Below are positions 1 to 8,765 of a DNA stretch of 64,000 nucleotides, one piece after another. A model generated the notes under the pieces. That model worked only from the letters and a program-made list of their open reading frames with translations, searched no databases and was not told the DNA's origin. Positions within the stretch are counted from its first letter, which is position 1. Each line of letters begins with the position of its first letter. A program made the position numbers and the translations under genes. Origin of the DNA: Jejudonia soesokkakensis (lineage in GTDB: Bacteria > Bacteroidota > Bacteroidia > Flavobacteriales > Flavobacteriaceae); assembly GCF_042664795.1 (NCBI RefSeq), contig NZ_JBHTBN010000002.1, positions 1-64,000 of the forward strand, in the 5' to 3' direction.

Positions 1-137
1 GTAAGATCGTAAGAGATTATACCATTTTAGCAGGAGAGAATGATATCGACTTTAGAGGCATGGCCAATGGAGTATATGTGGTTCAGTTTGTAAGTGAGAA
101 CAGAACTTCAACTCATAGAGTCATACTAGATCAATAA
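1..137 (+). CDS. C-terminal end of a T9SS-sorted exported protein (5' partial)
   Basis: An open frame enters from the left edge (codons in the phase of position 3) and stops with TAA at 135-137. The 44 readable residues contain a GVYVVQF segment and end in RVILDQ, the pattern of the last strands of a type A T9SS C-terminal sorting domain, which is cleaved when cargo crosses the outer membrane by the type IX secretion system. The functional N-terminal part lies outside the window, so the cargo activity cannot be told. A strong terminator follows, so this gene ends its transcript. Confidence 0.7.
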   Translation, partial: KIVRDYTILAGENDIDFRGMANGVYVVQFVSENRTSTHRVILDQ

Positions 138-164
138 AACGAAGAGAATAATCTTCTAAACAAT

Positions 165-205
165 AAACACCCTTCTTTTGTAAATCAAAAGAGGGGTGTT
201 TTTTA
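165..205 (+). terminator. Intrinsic terminator after the T9SS cargo gene
   Basis: AACACCC and CTTTTG pair with CAAAAG and GGGTGTT around a TAAAT loop, followed directly by a T run. It separates the partial gene from hutH. Confidence 0.85.
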
Positions 206-253
206 TTAATCATTGACAGGAAATTGTATTTTTACAGAAAACTGAGGCAACCT

Positions 254-1762
254 ATGAATAATGTCCATTACATAAGTAGTGAATTATTGGATCTTCCTAC
301 GCTTAAAGATATATTACATCTTCAAAAGAAATTAGCACTTTCTGAAGAATCCATACTAAATATAAAAAAATCTCACAGCTATCTAGAAACAAAACTTAAA
401 GAGGCTTCAAAACCTGTCTATGGTATCAACACTGGCTTTGGTTCTTTATGCAACGTAGAAATATCTCAAGAAAATCTATCCAAACTTCAAGAAAACTTAG
501 TAATGTCTCATGCGTGTGGGACTGGTGATTTAGTGCCTCAAATTATTGTTAAATTAATGCTTCTTTTAAAGGTTCAATCACTAAGTTATGGTAATAGTGG
601 AGTACAACTTGAAACCGTAGAACGATTAATTGATTTTTATAATCATGATATTTTGCCAGTCATTTATACTCAAGGAAGTTTAGGTGCTTCAGGAGATTTA
701 GCTCCATTGGCGCATTTGTCGTTACCTTTATTAGGAATGGGAGAAGTTTATGTTGCGGGTAAAATTATAGCTTCAGAAAAAATATTAAAAAAACACGATT
801 GGAAACCCATTGTGCTTCAGGCTAAAGAAGGACTGGCACTGCTAAATGGCACCCAATTCATGAGTGCTTATGGAGTATATACATTGCTAAAAAGTCATAA
901 ATTATCTTATTTGGCAGATGTCATTAGTGCAGTTTCAATTGATGCTTTTAATTGTAATATGAGTCCCTATAATGGATTAGTGCACCTGGTTAGGCCTCAT
1001 CGAGGACAGGTAAAGACGGCAGAGCGTATTTTAGAGTTGCTGGATGGAAGTGAAATTGGATCCTCAGAAAATAAAATGGTTCAGGATCCATATTCTTTTA
1101 GGTGTATTCCACAGGTGCATGGAGCTTCAAAAGACACCATTGTTTTTGTGACCAAAACATTTAAAACAGAGATCAACTCCGTAACAGACAACCCTAATAT
1201 TTTTGTAGGTGAAGATTTAATTATTTCCGGCGGAAACTTTCACGGGCAGCCACTTGCTTTAGGATTAGATTATCTGGCAATTGCCATGGCAGAACTAGGA
1301 AATATAAGTGAAAGACGTACTTTTCAGTTGGTTTCAGGGTTAAGAGGTTTGCCAGATTTTTTGGTGAATAATCCGGGATTGAATAGTGGATTTATGATTC
1401 CGCAGTATACAGCAGCGAGTATTGTAAGCCAGAATAAACAATTTGCGACACCGGCTTCAGTAGATTCTATCGTCTCTTCCAATGGTCAGGAAGATCATGT
1501 AAGTATGGGTGCAAATGCGGCCACTAAATGTTTAAAAGTGGTTGAGAATATAGAAACCATTCTTGCAATAGAATTAATGAATGCTTCGCAAGCATTGGCG
1601 TTCAGAAAACCTGAAAAATCTTCAGAATTTATAGAACAGTTTCTAAAATCATATCGTGAAGTTGTGCCTTTTGTTGAGGATGATCGTTTGCTGGCAAATG
1701 ATATTCATGCGTCTGTTGCTTTTATTCAGAATATGGAAATAGATAATGAAATCCTTTTTTGA
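254..1762 (+). CDS. hutH: Histidine ammonia-lyase
   Basis: Histidine ammonia-lyase removes ammonia from L-histidine to give urocanate, the first step of histidine degradation, in the cytosol. From the ATG at 254 the product is 502 aa, the usual length. The Ala-Ser-Gly triad that cyclises into the MIO electrophile is at residues 145-147 (GSLGASGDLAPLAHL). Other family blocks are QDPYSFRCIPQVHG and NGQEDHVSMGANAA. The frame is open back to a TTG at 224, but that region holds a promoter-like TATTTTTA (227-234), so 254 is preferred. No hutU, hutI or hutG lies next to it, so the rest of the pathway must be elsewhere. Other MIO enzymes (phenylalanine or tyrosine lyases) are related, but the QDPYS block favours HutH. 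Confidence 0.92.
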   Translation: MNNVHYISSELLDLPTLKDILHLQKKLALSEESILNIKKSHSYLETKLKEASKPVYGINTGFGSLCNVEISQENLSKLQENLVMSHACGTGDLVPQIIVKLMLLLKVQSLSYGNSGVQLETVERLIDFYNHDILPVIYTQGSLGASGDLAPLAHLSLPLLGMGEVYVAGKIIASEKILKKHDWKPIVLQAKEGLALLNGTQFMSAYGVYTLLKSHKLSYLADVISAVSIDAFNCNMSPYNGLVHLVRPHRGQVKTAERILELLDGSEIGSSENKMVQDPYSFRCIPQVHGASKDTIVFVTKTFKTEINSVTDNPNIFVGEDLIISGGNFHGQPLALGLDYLAIAMAELGNISERRTFQLVSGLRGLPDFLVNNPGLNSGFMIPQYTAASIVSQNKQFATPASVDSIVSSNGQEDHVSMGANAATKCLKVVENIETILAIELMNASQALAFRKPEKSSEFIEQFLKSYREVVPFVEDDRLLANDIHASVAFIQNMEIDNEILF

Positions 1763-1783
1763 AGTTTTATTTAATAGCTTTTT

Positions 1784-2293
1784 TTAGCTTCTGAAAGCAA
1801 CTCTACTACTATTCTCTTTCAGCCAATATATTTTAAAAACGATACCCAACCAAAAATCCGCCTTTAAAAATGCATTTGGTGAATCATTTGAATCTAACAG
1901 ATAGCGACCCGCGCCTGCACTAAGTTCAAATACAAAACCATTGTTGCTTATCCATTTTTGTCCAATAGCTAATCCTATAGCTGTATCAAACCAATCCTCT
2001 AGCTCCATATTTCTTTTTTTTTAGAAAATATTGACGGTAATACGGCATAAAAGCAAATTTTTGACATTCACTGAAGCTCTCATCAAGACTAAAAATTATG
2101 GCGGCACCAGCAACAGAATATTTGCTAATTACATATTCATAGTTAATTCCAATATTGGGGATTGCTAAAGTTTCAAGCCTGTCAATACGGAGATCATGTT
2201 TTCTGTTTAATGTATCTTGAGTAGGTATTTCGTCTTCCTGAGAAAACGTGAGTGAACTGAAAATTAATACAATGACAAAAATAGGTATTTCAA
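1784..2293 (-). pseudogene. Frameshifted small outer-membrane-type protein (DUF3575-like)
   Basis: Three reading frames on the minus strand join into one plausible exported protein. It would start at TTG 2293 with LKYLFLSL and then hit a stop. One frame over, LIFSSLTFSQ completes a signal peptide and continues through IPNIGINYEY and PYYRQYFLKKK. After a run of nine A (top-strand T run near 2022-2030) that frame also stops. The remaining 74 residues (VFELSAGAGRYL, ADFWLGIVF) are in the third frame, ending at 1784. The pattern of short beta strands resembles DUF3575-type beta-barrel proteins. Two separate frame lesions plus a TTG in place of ATG argue for a decayed gene. A sequencing error could explain the poly-A lesion alone. 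It lies downstream of pepT in the same direction. Confidence 0.6.
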
Positions 2294-2342
2294 AATGGTT
2301 GTTTCTAATAAAAAAATAAGTTCGAATAATTATGCTATTTTC

Positions 2343-3578
2343 TTATTTTTTAGCTACAATCTTAACAATATTTACAATGACTTCAATAGCTTTTTGCATA
2401 CTCTCTACAGGTACATACTCGTAGCGACCATGAAAATTGTGGCCACCTGCAAAAATATTTGGACAAGGAAGGCCCATAAAGCTTAATTGAGACCCGTCAG
2501 TTCCTCCACGAATAGGTTTAATAATTGGTTCAATATCAGCATCCTTCATGGCTTGTTCTGCAATATCAACGATATGCATCACCGGTTCTATCTTTTCACG
2601 CATATTAAAATATTGATCTTTAATTTCTACGGTAATGGCTTCAGTTTCATATTGTGAATTCAATTCATCTGCTAATTTCTGAATCATTTCTTTTCTGGCT
2701 TCAAAATGCCCTTTATCATGATCGCGAATGATATATTGAAGTTTGGTGCTATCAACTTCACCATTGATACTATACAAGTGGAAAAAGCCCTGTCTATCCT
2801 CGGTGTGTTCTGGAGTTTCCAGTCGGGGAAGCGAATTAATAAAGTCTGTAGCAATATACATGCTATTGATCATCTTTCCTTTTGCATATCCGGGATGGAC
2901 AATTTTTCCTTTTACCGAAACCACAGCTCCTGCTGCGTTAAAATTTTCGTATTCTAGCTCGCCTATCTGACTTCCATCCATCGTATACGCCCAATCTGCA
3001 CCAAATTTTTCTACATCAAATTTATGAGCGCCCCGACCAATTTCCTCATCTGGAGTAAAACCTACGCGAATAGTACCGTGTTTTATTTCGGGATGTCGAA
3101 TAAGGTAATCCATAGCTGAAATAATTTCTGCAATACCCGCTTTATCATCGGCTCCTAAAAGTGTGGTCCCATCTGTGGTAATCAGTGTTTGTCCTTTATA
3201 TAAAAGCAAATCATCAAAATCATCTGGTGACAAGACAATATTCTGATCTTCATTTAAAACAATGTCTTTTCCGTCATAATTTTCAATGATTTTCGGATTG
3301 ACATTTGCACCTGTAAAATCAGGCGTAGTATCAAAATGAGAAATAAATCCAATGGTTGGAACTTCATAATCCAGATTACTAGGTAAGGTTGCCATGATAT
3401 ACGCATTTGCATCAATAGTTACTTCCTGCATTCCTATTTGTTTCAATTCTTTGACCAGTGCATTGGCGAGATCCCATTGTTTTGCAGTACTTGGAGTTGT
3501 GTTGCTTTCTGGATCACTTTCGGTATCAACCGTTACATAACTTATAAATCTTTTTATGAGGTCTTCTTTATGAATCAT
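2343..3578 (-). CDS. pepT: Peptidase T (tripeptide aminopeptidase)
   Basis: PepT is a cytosolic M20B zinc aminopeptidase that takes the N-terminal residue off tripeptides. At 411 aa it has the normal length. Metal ligands and catalytic residues are visible: H81 and D83 in SHFDTTPDFTG, D144 in GADDKAG, the catalytic and ligand Glu pair at 178-179 in FTPDEEIGRG, and a C-terminal His in GGHNFHGRYE. RGGTDGSQLSFMG is also a PepT signature. It is a single gene with the decayed 1784-2293 gene downstream; a divergent pyrD starts about 100 bp away. Confidence 0.95.
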   Translation of the reverse strand: MIHKEDLIKRFISYVTVDTESDPESNTTPSTAKQWDLANALVKELKQIGMQEVTIDANAYIMATLPSNLDYEVPTIGFISHFDTTPDFTGANVNPKIIENYDGKDIVLNEDQNIVLSPDDFDDLLLYKGQTLITTDGTTLLGADDKAGIAEIISAMDYLIRHPEIKHGTIRVGFTPDEEIGRGAHKFDVEKFGADWAYTMDGSQIGELEYENFNAAGAVVSVKGKIVHPGYAKGKMINSMYIATDFINSLPRLETPEHTEDRQGFFHLYSINGEVDSTKLQYIIRDHDKGHFEARKEMIQKLADELNSQYETEAITVEIKDQYFNMREKIEPVMHIVDIAEQAMKDADIEPIIKPIRGGTDGSQLSFMGLPCPNIFAGGHNFHGRYEYVPVESMQKAIEVIVNIVKIVAKK

Positions 3579-3651
3579 TGAATTTTTGTTATCGTTAAAA
3601 ACTTGTTGTACAAATTTAAAAGATTAGCCTAAATCTTTACGGCTTTACCCT

Positions 3652-3659
3652 TATTTTTG
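3652..3659 (+). promoter_or_regulatory. Bacteroidetes -7 promoter box for pyrD
   Basis: TATTTTTG matches TAnnTTTG exactly and lies 18 nt before the ATG at 3678. It also argues against the longer TTG start at 3657, which falls inside the box. I see no clear -33 element. Confidence 0.6.
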
Positions 3660-3677
3660 CTGAAGATTTTTTTAATC

Positions 3678-4703
3678 ATGTACAAAACACTTATTCGTCC
3701 CCTATTATTCACTGTTGACCCAGAAAAGATACACCATACTATATTTAAAAATATCCGGTTTTTTAATAAAATAGGTTTTTCTATAGTTTTTAAAGGAATG
3801 TACGCAGTAGAAAACCCAAGATTGGAACGAGAACTTTTCGGATTAAAATTTCCAAACCCTGTTGGTTTAGCTGCAGGATTTGATAAGGACGCAAAATTGT
3901 ACAGAGAGCTTTCCAACTTCGGATTTGGCTTTATTGAAATTGGAACTGTAACACCAAAGCCACAAGAAGGAAATCCAAAGAAACGATTATTTAGATTACC
4001 GGAAGACAGTGCATTGATTAACCGAATGGGTTTTAATAATGGAGGTGTAGAAGCAGCAGTTAAAAGGCTTAAGGGTAACCCTTCAGGAAAAAACCATGTA
4101 CTTATTGGAGGCAATATTGGAAAAAACAAAATAACCCCAAATGAAGAAGCTGTAACCGATTATCTTATTTGTTTTGAAGCATTATTTAATTATGTCGATT
4201 ATTTTGTGGTAAATGTGAGTTCACCTAATACTCCTAATCTAAGAGCGCTTCAGGATAAAAAGCCTTTAACTTATTTACTGAAAACCCTAAAAGATAAAAA
4301 TTCAGAAAAAAAAACACCAAAACCTATCCTTCTAAAAATAGCTCCAGATTTGACAAGCGAACAATTACTAGATATTATTGATATTGTTTCAGAAACAAAG
4401 ATTGACGGAGTAATTGCAACAAATACCACAATTTCAAGAGAAGGACTTACTTCAGCCAATCAAACTGAAATGGGAGGATTAAGCGGGAAGCCTTTGTCGA
4501 AAAGGTCCACAGAAGTAATACGTTTTCTGCATACTGAGAGTAAGGGCGCTTTTCCAATTATTGGCGTTGGAGGAATTCATACTGTGGCAGACGCATTGGA
4601 AAAAATAGAAGCCGGAGCAAGTTTGTTACAACTCTACACCGGCTTTATATATGAAGGTCCTCAATTGATTAAGGACATTAATAAGGCGTTGCTTAACGCT
4701 TAA
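3678..4703 (+). CDS. pyrD: Dihydroorotate dehydrogenase (quinone), class 2
   Basis: PyrD oxidises dihydroorotate to orotate in pyrimidine synthesis and passes electrons to membrane quinone. The 341-aa product has the short N-terminal helical extension of class 2 enzymes (HHTIFKNIRFF), then the FMN barrel: NPVGLAAGFDKDAKLY, GFIEIGTVTPKPQEGNP, INRMGFNNGG, the active-site NVSSPNTPNLR with serines near 181-182, GVIATNTTISR and the phosphate-binding IIGVGGI. The start at 3678 is chosen because an upstream in-frame TTG overlaps the -7 box. Its 3' end overlaps the convergent Spondin_N gene by 11 nt. Confidence 0.94.
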   Translation: MYKTLIRPLLFTVDPEKIHHTIFKNIRFFNKIGFSIVFKGMYAVENPRLERELFGLKFPNPVGLAAGFDKDAKLYRELSNFGFGFIEIGTVTPKPQEGNPKKRLFRLPEDSALINRMGFNNGGVEAAVKRLKGNPSGKNHVLIGGNIGKNKITPNEEAVTDYLICFEALFNYVDYFVVNVSSPNTPNLRALQDKKPLTYLLKTLKDKNSEKKTPKPILLKIAPDLTSEQLLDIIDIVSETKIDGVIATNTTISREGLTSANQTEMGGLSGKPLSKRSTEVIRFLHTESKGAFPIIGVGGIHTVADALEKIEAGASLLQLYTGFIYEGPQLIKDINKALLNA

Positions 4704-5607
4704 TCAATTTCTTGGTAGTAATATTATTTTTAGTGTCGGTTGCTCTTAAAAGATAGACCCCAGAATTTAAATTAGAAGTATCTATAGAGGTCTGATTGCT
4801 AATATTTCGTGTAATATTCATCACTCGTGCCCCTAAGACGTTATAGATCTCAATATTCTTTAACTGAATAGCATTTGTTTGAATGGTAATTTTATCTGTA
4901 AATGGATTGGGAAAAACACTTACGGTAACCTTGTCATCAATATTATTCGTGCCAAGGATATTTGATAGTTCGATGGTCATAGTCCCAATTTTTTCCGAAG
5001 AAAAAGGAGCAGTCCCTCGTGCATCTGCTATAGGAGCTTTAGGATTCGTATCACTATTAGCAGAAGTATAATCTGAACCACTGTCTGTTCCTGCGTCTAA
5101 TGGGTACACATCCAAAACAATTGATTGTTTCCATTCACCATTAGTGTCTAAAAGAGAAACGCCATCAATAGCGATCATCCAGTCTGGACTTGGAGCGATC
5201 ATGGATAGCAATGTTAGCAATGGGTAGTCCTCGGTTGTTGTAACTTGATCTATAACTATTTGGCCGGCTGCGGTTCCTAGCGCAGGGCCATTAATTGACT
5301 GATTTGAATTTCCGTTTGAAATCGCTGTGTTAACTTCAGAAAAGAATGCGGTGTTCGAACCTTGCTCTGCGATGTTCTCCACTCCTGTGGTAGCAGTTTC
5401 ACCTACAGTATAAAAAGAAACATTATCATTGTGTGTAGCTCCTACTAATCTTGACCAATGCGCACTAGAAGGTAAATTTCCACTAGAATGAGGATGCGTA
5501 GCTTGTGACCAGGTACTTTCAAAAGTAATCTGATAGGTAGCTGTAGATTGTCCAAAGGACACTAAAGCTAAAAGTGAAAACAAAAATAGAAAAGTAATTT
5601 TTTTCAT
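4693..5607 (-). CDS. Exported Spondin_N domain protein with T9SS sorting domain
   Basis: The 304-aa protein has three parts. Residues 1-19 are a signal peptide ending in SFGQ. Residues about 22-215 match the Spondin_N domain: YQITFESTWS, the LVGATHND block, LLSMIAPSPDWMIAI and YPLDAGTDSGSDYTS. From about 230 there is a type A T9SS sorting domain (VSVFPNPFTDKITI, GVYLLRA, KKLIKR). Spondin_N is best known from animal extracellular-matrix proteins such as F-spondin; bacterial versions exist but their role is not established. Export to the cell surface or medium by T9SS is expected. It overlaps the end of pyrD. Confidence 0.85.
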   Translation of the reverse strand: MKKITFLFLFSLLALVSFGQSTATYQITFESTWSQATHPHSSGNLPSSAHWSRLVGATHNDNVSFYTVGETATTGVENIAEQGSNTAFFSEVNTAISNGNSNQSINGPALGTAAGQIVIDQVTTTEDYPLLTLLSMIAPSPDWMIAIDGVSLLDTNGEWKQSIVLDVYPLDAGTDSGSDYTSANSDTNPKAPIADARGTAPFSSEKIGTMTIELSNILGTNNIDDKVTVSVFPNPFTDKITIQTNAIQLKNIEIYNVLGARVMNITRNISNQTSIDTSNLNSGVYLLRATDTKNNITTKKLIKR

Positions 5608-5679
5608 GTCAACTAATTTAATACCTATAAGACGTCAAATTTCGTGCCTTCTTACATAAAAAACGCATATTTTTAAAAA

Positions 5680-6294
5680 ATGTTTGAAATAATATTGTCT
5701 TTTACGCTTGCAACCTTAATTTTAGCATTATCTCCAGGGCCTGACAACATTTATGTCCTTACACAATCGCTCGTAAATGGTGTAAAAAGTGGTATTGCCA
5801 CAACTTCGGGTCTTATAAGTGGTTGTATCGTACATACGACATTTCTCGCATTTGGGATTTCTGCAGTGATCACAACTTCGGAAACTTTATTCTACGCCAT
5901 TAAAGTAATTGGAGCAGCATATTTACTGTATCTGGCATTTAAAGTCTTCAAAAGTGATGCTCAGGTTACTTTTTCTGAAAATGCTCCTAAAAAATCTAAT
6001 TGGTCTCTCTTTAAACAAGGAGTAATAATGAATTTGGTCAATCCCAAAGTAATGATTTTCTTTTTGGCTTTTTTTCCTGCTTTTATTTGGGATAACGAAG
6101 GGAATACAGTGATTCAAATTTATATATTAGGAATTACCTTTATGGTAGTTTCATTTATTACATTTTCTACCATAGCCTTATTGGCGGGGAGTATTTCTGG
6201 ATATTTAAAAAGAAATAAAAACATAGGAATTATTTTAAAATGGTTACAAATAATTGTATTTATAGGTATCGCAGTATTTATTCTAGTTCCTTAA
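5680..6294 (+). CDS. LysE/RhtB-family amino acid exporter
   Basis: This 204-aa inner-membrane protein has about six hydrophobic segments. The N-terminal LALSPGPDNIYVLTQSL with a following Gly-rich helix (GIATTSGLISGC) is the LysE/RhtB signature, as are AAYLLYLAFK and the MNLVNPKVMIFFLAFFP segment. Family members export amino acids such as lysine, threonine or homoserine; the substrate here cannot be read. A TATTTTTA box (5668-5675) ends only 4 nt before the ATG, so the message may have almost no leader. Confidence 0.88.
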   Translation: MFEIILSFTLATLILALSPGPDNIYVLTQSLVNGVKSGIATTSGLISGCIVHTTFLAFGISAVITTSETLFYAIKVIGAAYLLYLAFKVFKSDAQVTFSENAPKKSNWSLFKQGVIMNLVNPKVMIFFLAFFPAFIWDNEGNTVIQIYILGITFMVVSFITFSTIALLAGSISGYLKRNKNIGIILKWLQIIVFIGIAVFILVP

Positions 6295-6334
6295 AAAATG
6301 TAGAAGGTATTCTTTTTTGAAACTTGGTAAATTG

Positions 6335-6342
6335 TATCTTTG
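6335..6342 (+). promoter_or_regulatory. -7 box upstream of the HMG-CoA lyase operon
   Basis: TATCTTTG is an exact TAnnTTTG match ending 6 nt before the ATG at 6349, so transcription would begin at or next to the start codon (leaderless or nearly so). Confidence 0.55.
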
Positions 6343-6348
6343 AAAGTG

Positions 6349-7212
6349 ATGCAAAAAGTGAAGATCATAGAATGTCCTAGAGACGCAATGCAAGGAATTA
6401 AAGATTGGATTCCTACCGAAAAAAAGGTACAGTATATTCAATCCTTGTTACGTTGTGGCTTTGATACGATTGACTTCGGAAGTTTTGTATCTCCAAAAGC
6501 TATTCCGCAGATGGTTGATACTGCCGAGGTGTTAGCAGAACTCGATCTTTCAACAACGGAGAGTAAATTACTGGCTATTGTTGCCAATCTTCGTGGTGCT
6601 GAAGCTGCTGTGAAACATAAGGAAATTCAGTATTTAGGGTATCCATTTTCAATTTCTGAAAACTTTCAGATGCGAAATACACATAAAACTATTGATCAGT
6701 CTATTGTATTGCTTCAGGAGATTTTAGAACTTTCAGAAAAGCATAACAAAGAAGTGGTTGCGTATTTATCTATGGGCTTTGGCAATCCGTATGGCGACCC
6801 GTGGAATGTGGAGATTGTAGGTGAATGGACCGAAAAACTTTCAGCAATGGGAGTCAAAATACTTTCCCTGAGTGATACCGTAGGAACTTCGACTCCCGAA
6901 ATTATCGACTATCTTTTTTCAAATCTAATTAAAACGTATCCCCATATAGAGTTTGGGGCTCATTTGCATACCACACCCACTGCTTGGCATGAAAAGACAG
7001 ATGCTGCCTATAAAGCAGGATGCAGAAGGTTTGATGGGGCAATTCAAGGTTTTGGAGGGTGTCCCATGGCAAAGGATGAGCTTACTGGTAACATGCCCAC
7101 CGAAAAAATGCTAAGTTATTTTAATACCGAGAAGGTAGACAGCAATATCAATCCTATGTCTTTTGAAAGTGCTCATAATGAAGCGTCAAAGATTTTTAAT
7201 CAGTATCATTAA
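6349..7212 (+). CDS. Hydroxymethylglutaryl-CoA lyase family protein
   Basis: HMG-CoA lyase splits HMG-CoA into acetyl-CoA and acetoacetate at the end of leucine degradation. The 287-aa TIM-barrel protein has family residues: Arg-Asp in IECPRDAMQG, GSFVSPKAIPQMVD, two metal-binding histidines (H205, H207 in GAHLHTTP) and catalytic C238 in QGFGGCPMAKDELTGN. The first motif differs from the usual GPRDGLQN, and HLHTTPTAW from the usual HFHDTYG, so it belongs to a divergent branch; related aldolases of this fold are possible. The start at 6349 is chosen over TTG 6340, which overlaps the -7 box. It is the first gene of an operon with the 5'-nucleotidase 1 nt downstream. Confidence 0.85.
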   Translation: MQKVKIIECPRDAMQGIKDWIPTEKKVQYIQSLLRCGFDTIDFGSFVSPKAIPQMVDTAEVLAELDLSTTESKLLAIVANLRGAEAAVKHKEIQYLGYPFSISENFQMRNTHKTIDQSIVLLQEILELSEKHNKEVVAYLSMGFGNPYGDPWNVEIVGEWTEKLSAMGVKILSLSDTVGTSTPEIIDYLFSNLIKTYPHIEFGAHLHTTPTAWHEKTDAAYKAGCRRFDGAIQGFGGCPMAKDELTGNMPTEKMLSYFNTEKVDSNINPMSFESAHNEASKIFNQYH

Positions 7213-7213
7213 T

Positions 7214-8764
7214 ATGAAAAAATTAGTAGGTTTAAGTGTGTTTTTTGCAACAATTATGATGAGTTGCACCGGAACTAAAGATGTAAACGGGACGGTTATA
7301 GATGATACTATTAAAGACGATGGTTTGATCACGCTACAATTTATCCAAGTGAATGATGTATATGAAATTGCCCCGTTGGGAGGAGGCTTGTATGGTGGGA
7401 TGGAGCGTGTGGCTTATGTGGCAGATTCGGTAAAAGCATTAAATAAAAATTCGATGCTGGTCATGGCGGGCGATTTTTTAAATCCGTCGTTATTGGGAAC
7501 GATAAAAGTTGATGGTGAGCGCTTAAAAGGGAAGCAGATGATCGATGTAATGAACGCCATGGACTTTGATCTGGTCACCTTTGGAAATCATGAATTTGAT
7601 ATAGGACAAGAAGACCTTCAGAAGCGATTAAATGAAAGTACCTTTCCATGGACGTCTGCCAATGTGATGGAAATTGATAAGGGTACTAAAGATTTTTTTG
7701 AGATTGAAAAAATGCCCGCTCCTAAGCCAATTCCGGAAACATACACCCGAACCTTTACAGATAAAGACGGAACTACAGTTAATGTTGGGTTTTTCAGTGT
7801 AACGGTAGCTTCTAATCCGTTAGATTTTGTACATTATAAAGAACCTGTAGCATCTTCGGTACAGGCTTATAATTATCTAAAAGACAAAACAGATCTAATT
7901 TTAGGGTTTACACACTTAACACTTTCCGAAGATAAACAAGTAGCAGATGCTATTCCAGAATTAAAATTTATCATGGGTGGTCATGAGCACAACGCCATGC
8001 TGGTTCCACATAATAATGCGATCATAGCTAAAGCCGATGCGAATGCGAAAACGGCTTATATTCATACCCTTACCTATAATAAGAATACAGATGAATTGTC
8101 CATTGATTCTCATTTAAGAGTTATCGATGATCGAACGCCATCTGACCCTGAAGTGAAAGCCATCGTGGATACCTGGACAGCGTTGCTTGAGGAAAAGATT
8201 AAAGAAGTGATTGACAATCCGTATGAAGTTATTTATACATCTAATCCGCCGCTAGATGGGACCGATAGTGCCAATAGAAGTGTTCAGACAGATTTAGGTG
8301 ATATGATTACTTCGGCCATGTTATATTCTTATAGAGATGATGCGGATGCAGCGATTGTAAATGGTGGTTCTATACGTATTGATGATATGCTGCCAAACAA
8401 TGTGGCGAGTATGGATATATTTAGAACCTTGCCTTTTGGGGGAAGTATCGTAAAAGTAAAAATTACGGGTGCTTTATTAAAAGAGGTTTTGGATTACGGA
8501 AAGCAGAGTAGGGGAACAGGGGCTTATTTACAATACCATAATATTTCTGAAAACCCAACCTATGGTTGGAATATAGGAGGAAACGAGATTGATACAGAGC
8601 AAGTTTATACTGTTGCTTTTAGCGATTTTTTGCTCAAGGGTTTTGATATTCCATTTTTAAATCGTGAGAATGTAGGAGTTTTGGAGGTGTATGATCCTAA
8701 AGAAAATGAATTGGCATACGATATTCGTAAAGCTATTATAAACTACCTTAAAACATTAAAATAA
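7214..8764 (+). CDS. Lipoprotein 5'-nucleotidase / metallophosphatase (UshA type)
   Basis: A 516-aa protein with a lipoprotein signal (lipobox MMSC near residue 18). The N-terminal calcineurin-like metallophosphatase domain shows QVNDVYEI, AGDFLNPSLLGT, FGNHEFDIGQ, GFTHLTLSED and MGGHEHNAM, which carry the two-metal ligands. The C-terminal 5'-nucleotidase domain has AAIVNGGSIRIDDML and LPFGGSIVKVKITGALL. It probably dephosphorylates nucleotides outside the inner membrane to scavenge nucleoside and phosphate. The ATG at 7214 is chosen because it begins the signal peptide; the open frame extends 51 nt further into the previous gene. Confidence 0.9.
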   Translation: MKKLVGLSVFFATIMMSCTGTKDVNGTVIDDTIKDDGLITLQFIQVNDVYEIAPLGGGLYGGMERVAYVADSVKALNKNSMLVMAGDFLNPSLLGTIKVDGERLKGKQMIDVMNAMDFDLVTFGNHEFDIGQEDLQKRLNESTFPWTSANVMEIDKGTKDFFEIEKMPAPKPIPETYTRTFTDKDGTTVNVGFFSVTVASNPLDFVHYKEPVASSVQAYNYLKDKTDLILGFTHLTLSEDKQVADAIPELKFIMGGHEHNAMLVPHNNAIIAKADANAKTAYIHTLTYNKNTDELSIDSHLRVIDDRTPSDPEVKAIVDTWTALLEEKIKEVIDNPYEVIYTSNPPLDGTDSANRSVQTDLGDMITSAMLYSYRDDADAAIVNGGSIRIDDMLPNNVASMDIFRTLPFGGSIVKVKITGALLKEVLDYGKQSRGTGAYLQYHNISENPTYGWNIGGNEIDTEQVYTVAFSDFLLKGFDIPFLNRENVGVLEVYDPKENELAYDIRKAIINYLKTLK

Positions 8765-8765
8765 T

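Noticed and set aside
224..253. Upstream TTG start for hutH
   Set aside because: The segment overlaps a promoter-like box and adds ten residues not expected in the family; ATG 254 gives the normal N-terminus.
2295..2486. 63-codon plus-strand frame at the pepT/pseudogene junction
   Set aside because: Shadow of the pepT 3' end and the decayed gene; no motif.
3629..4129. 166-codon minus-strand frame opposite pyrD
   Set aside because: Mirror frame of pyrD codons; no independent promoter or domain.
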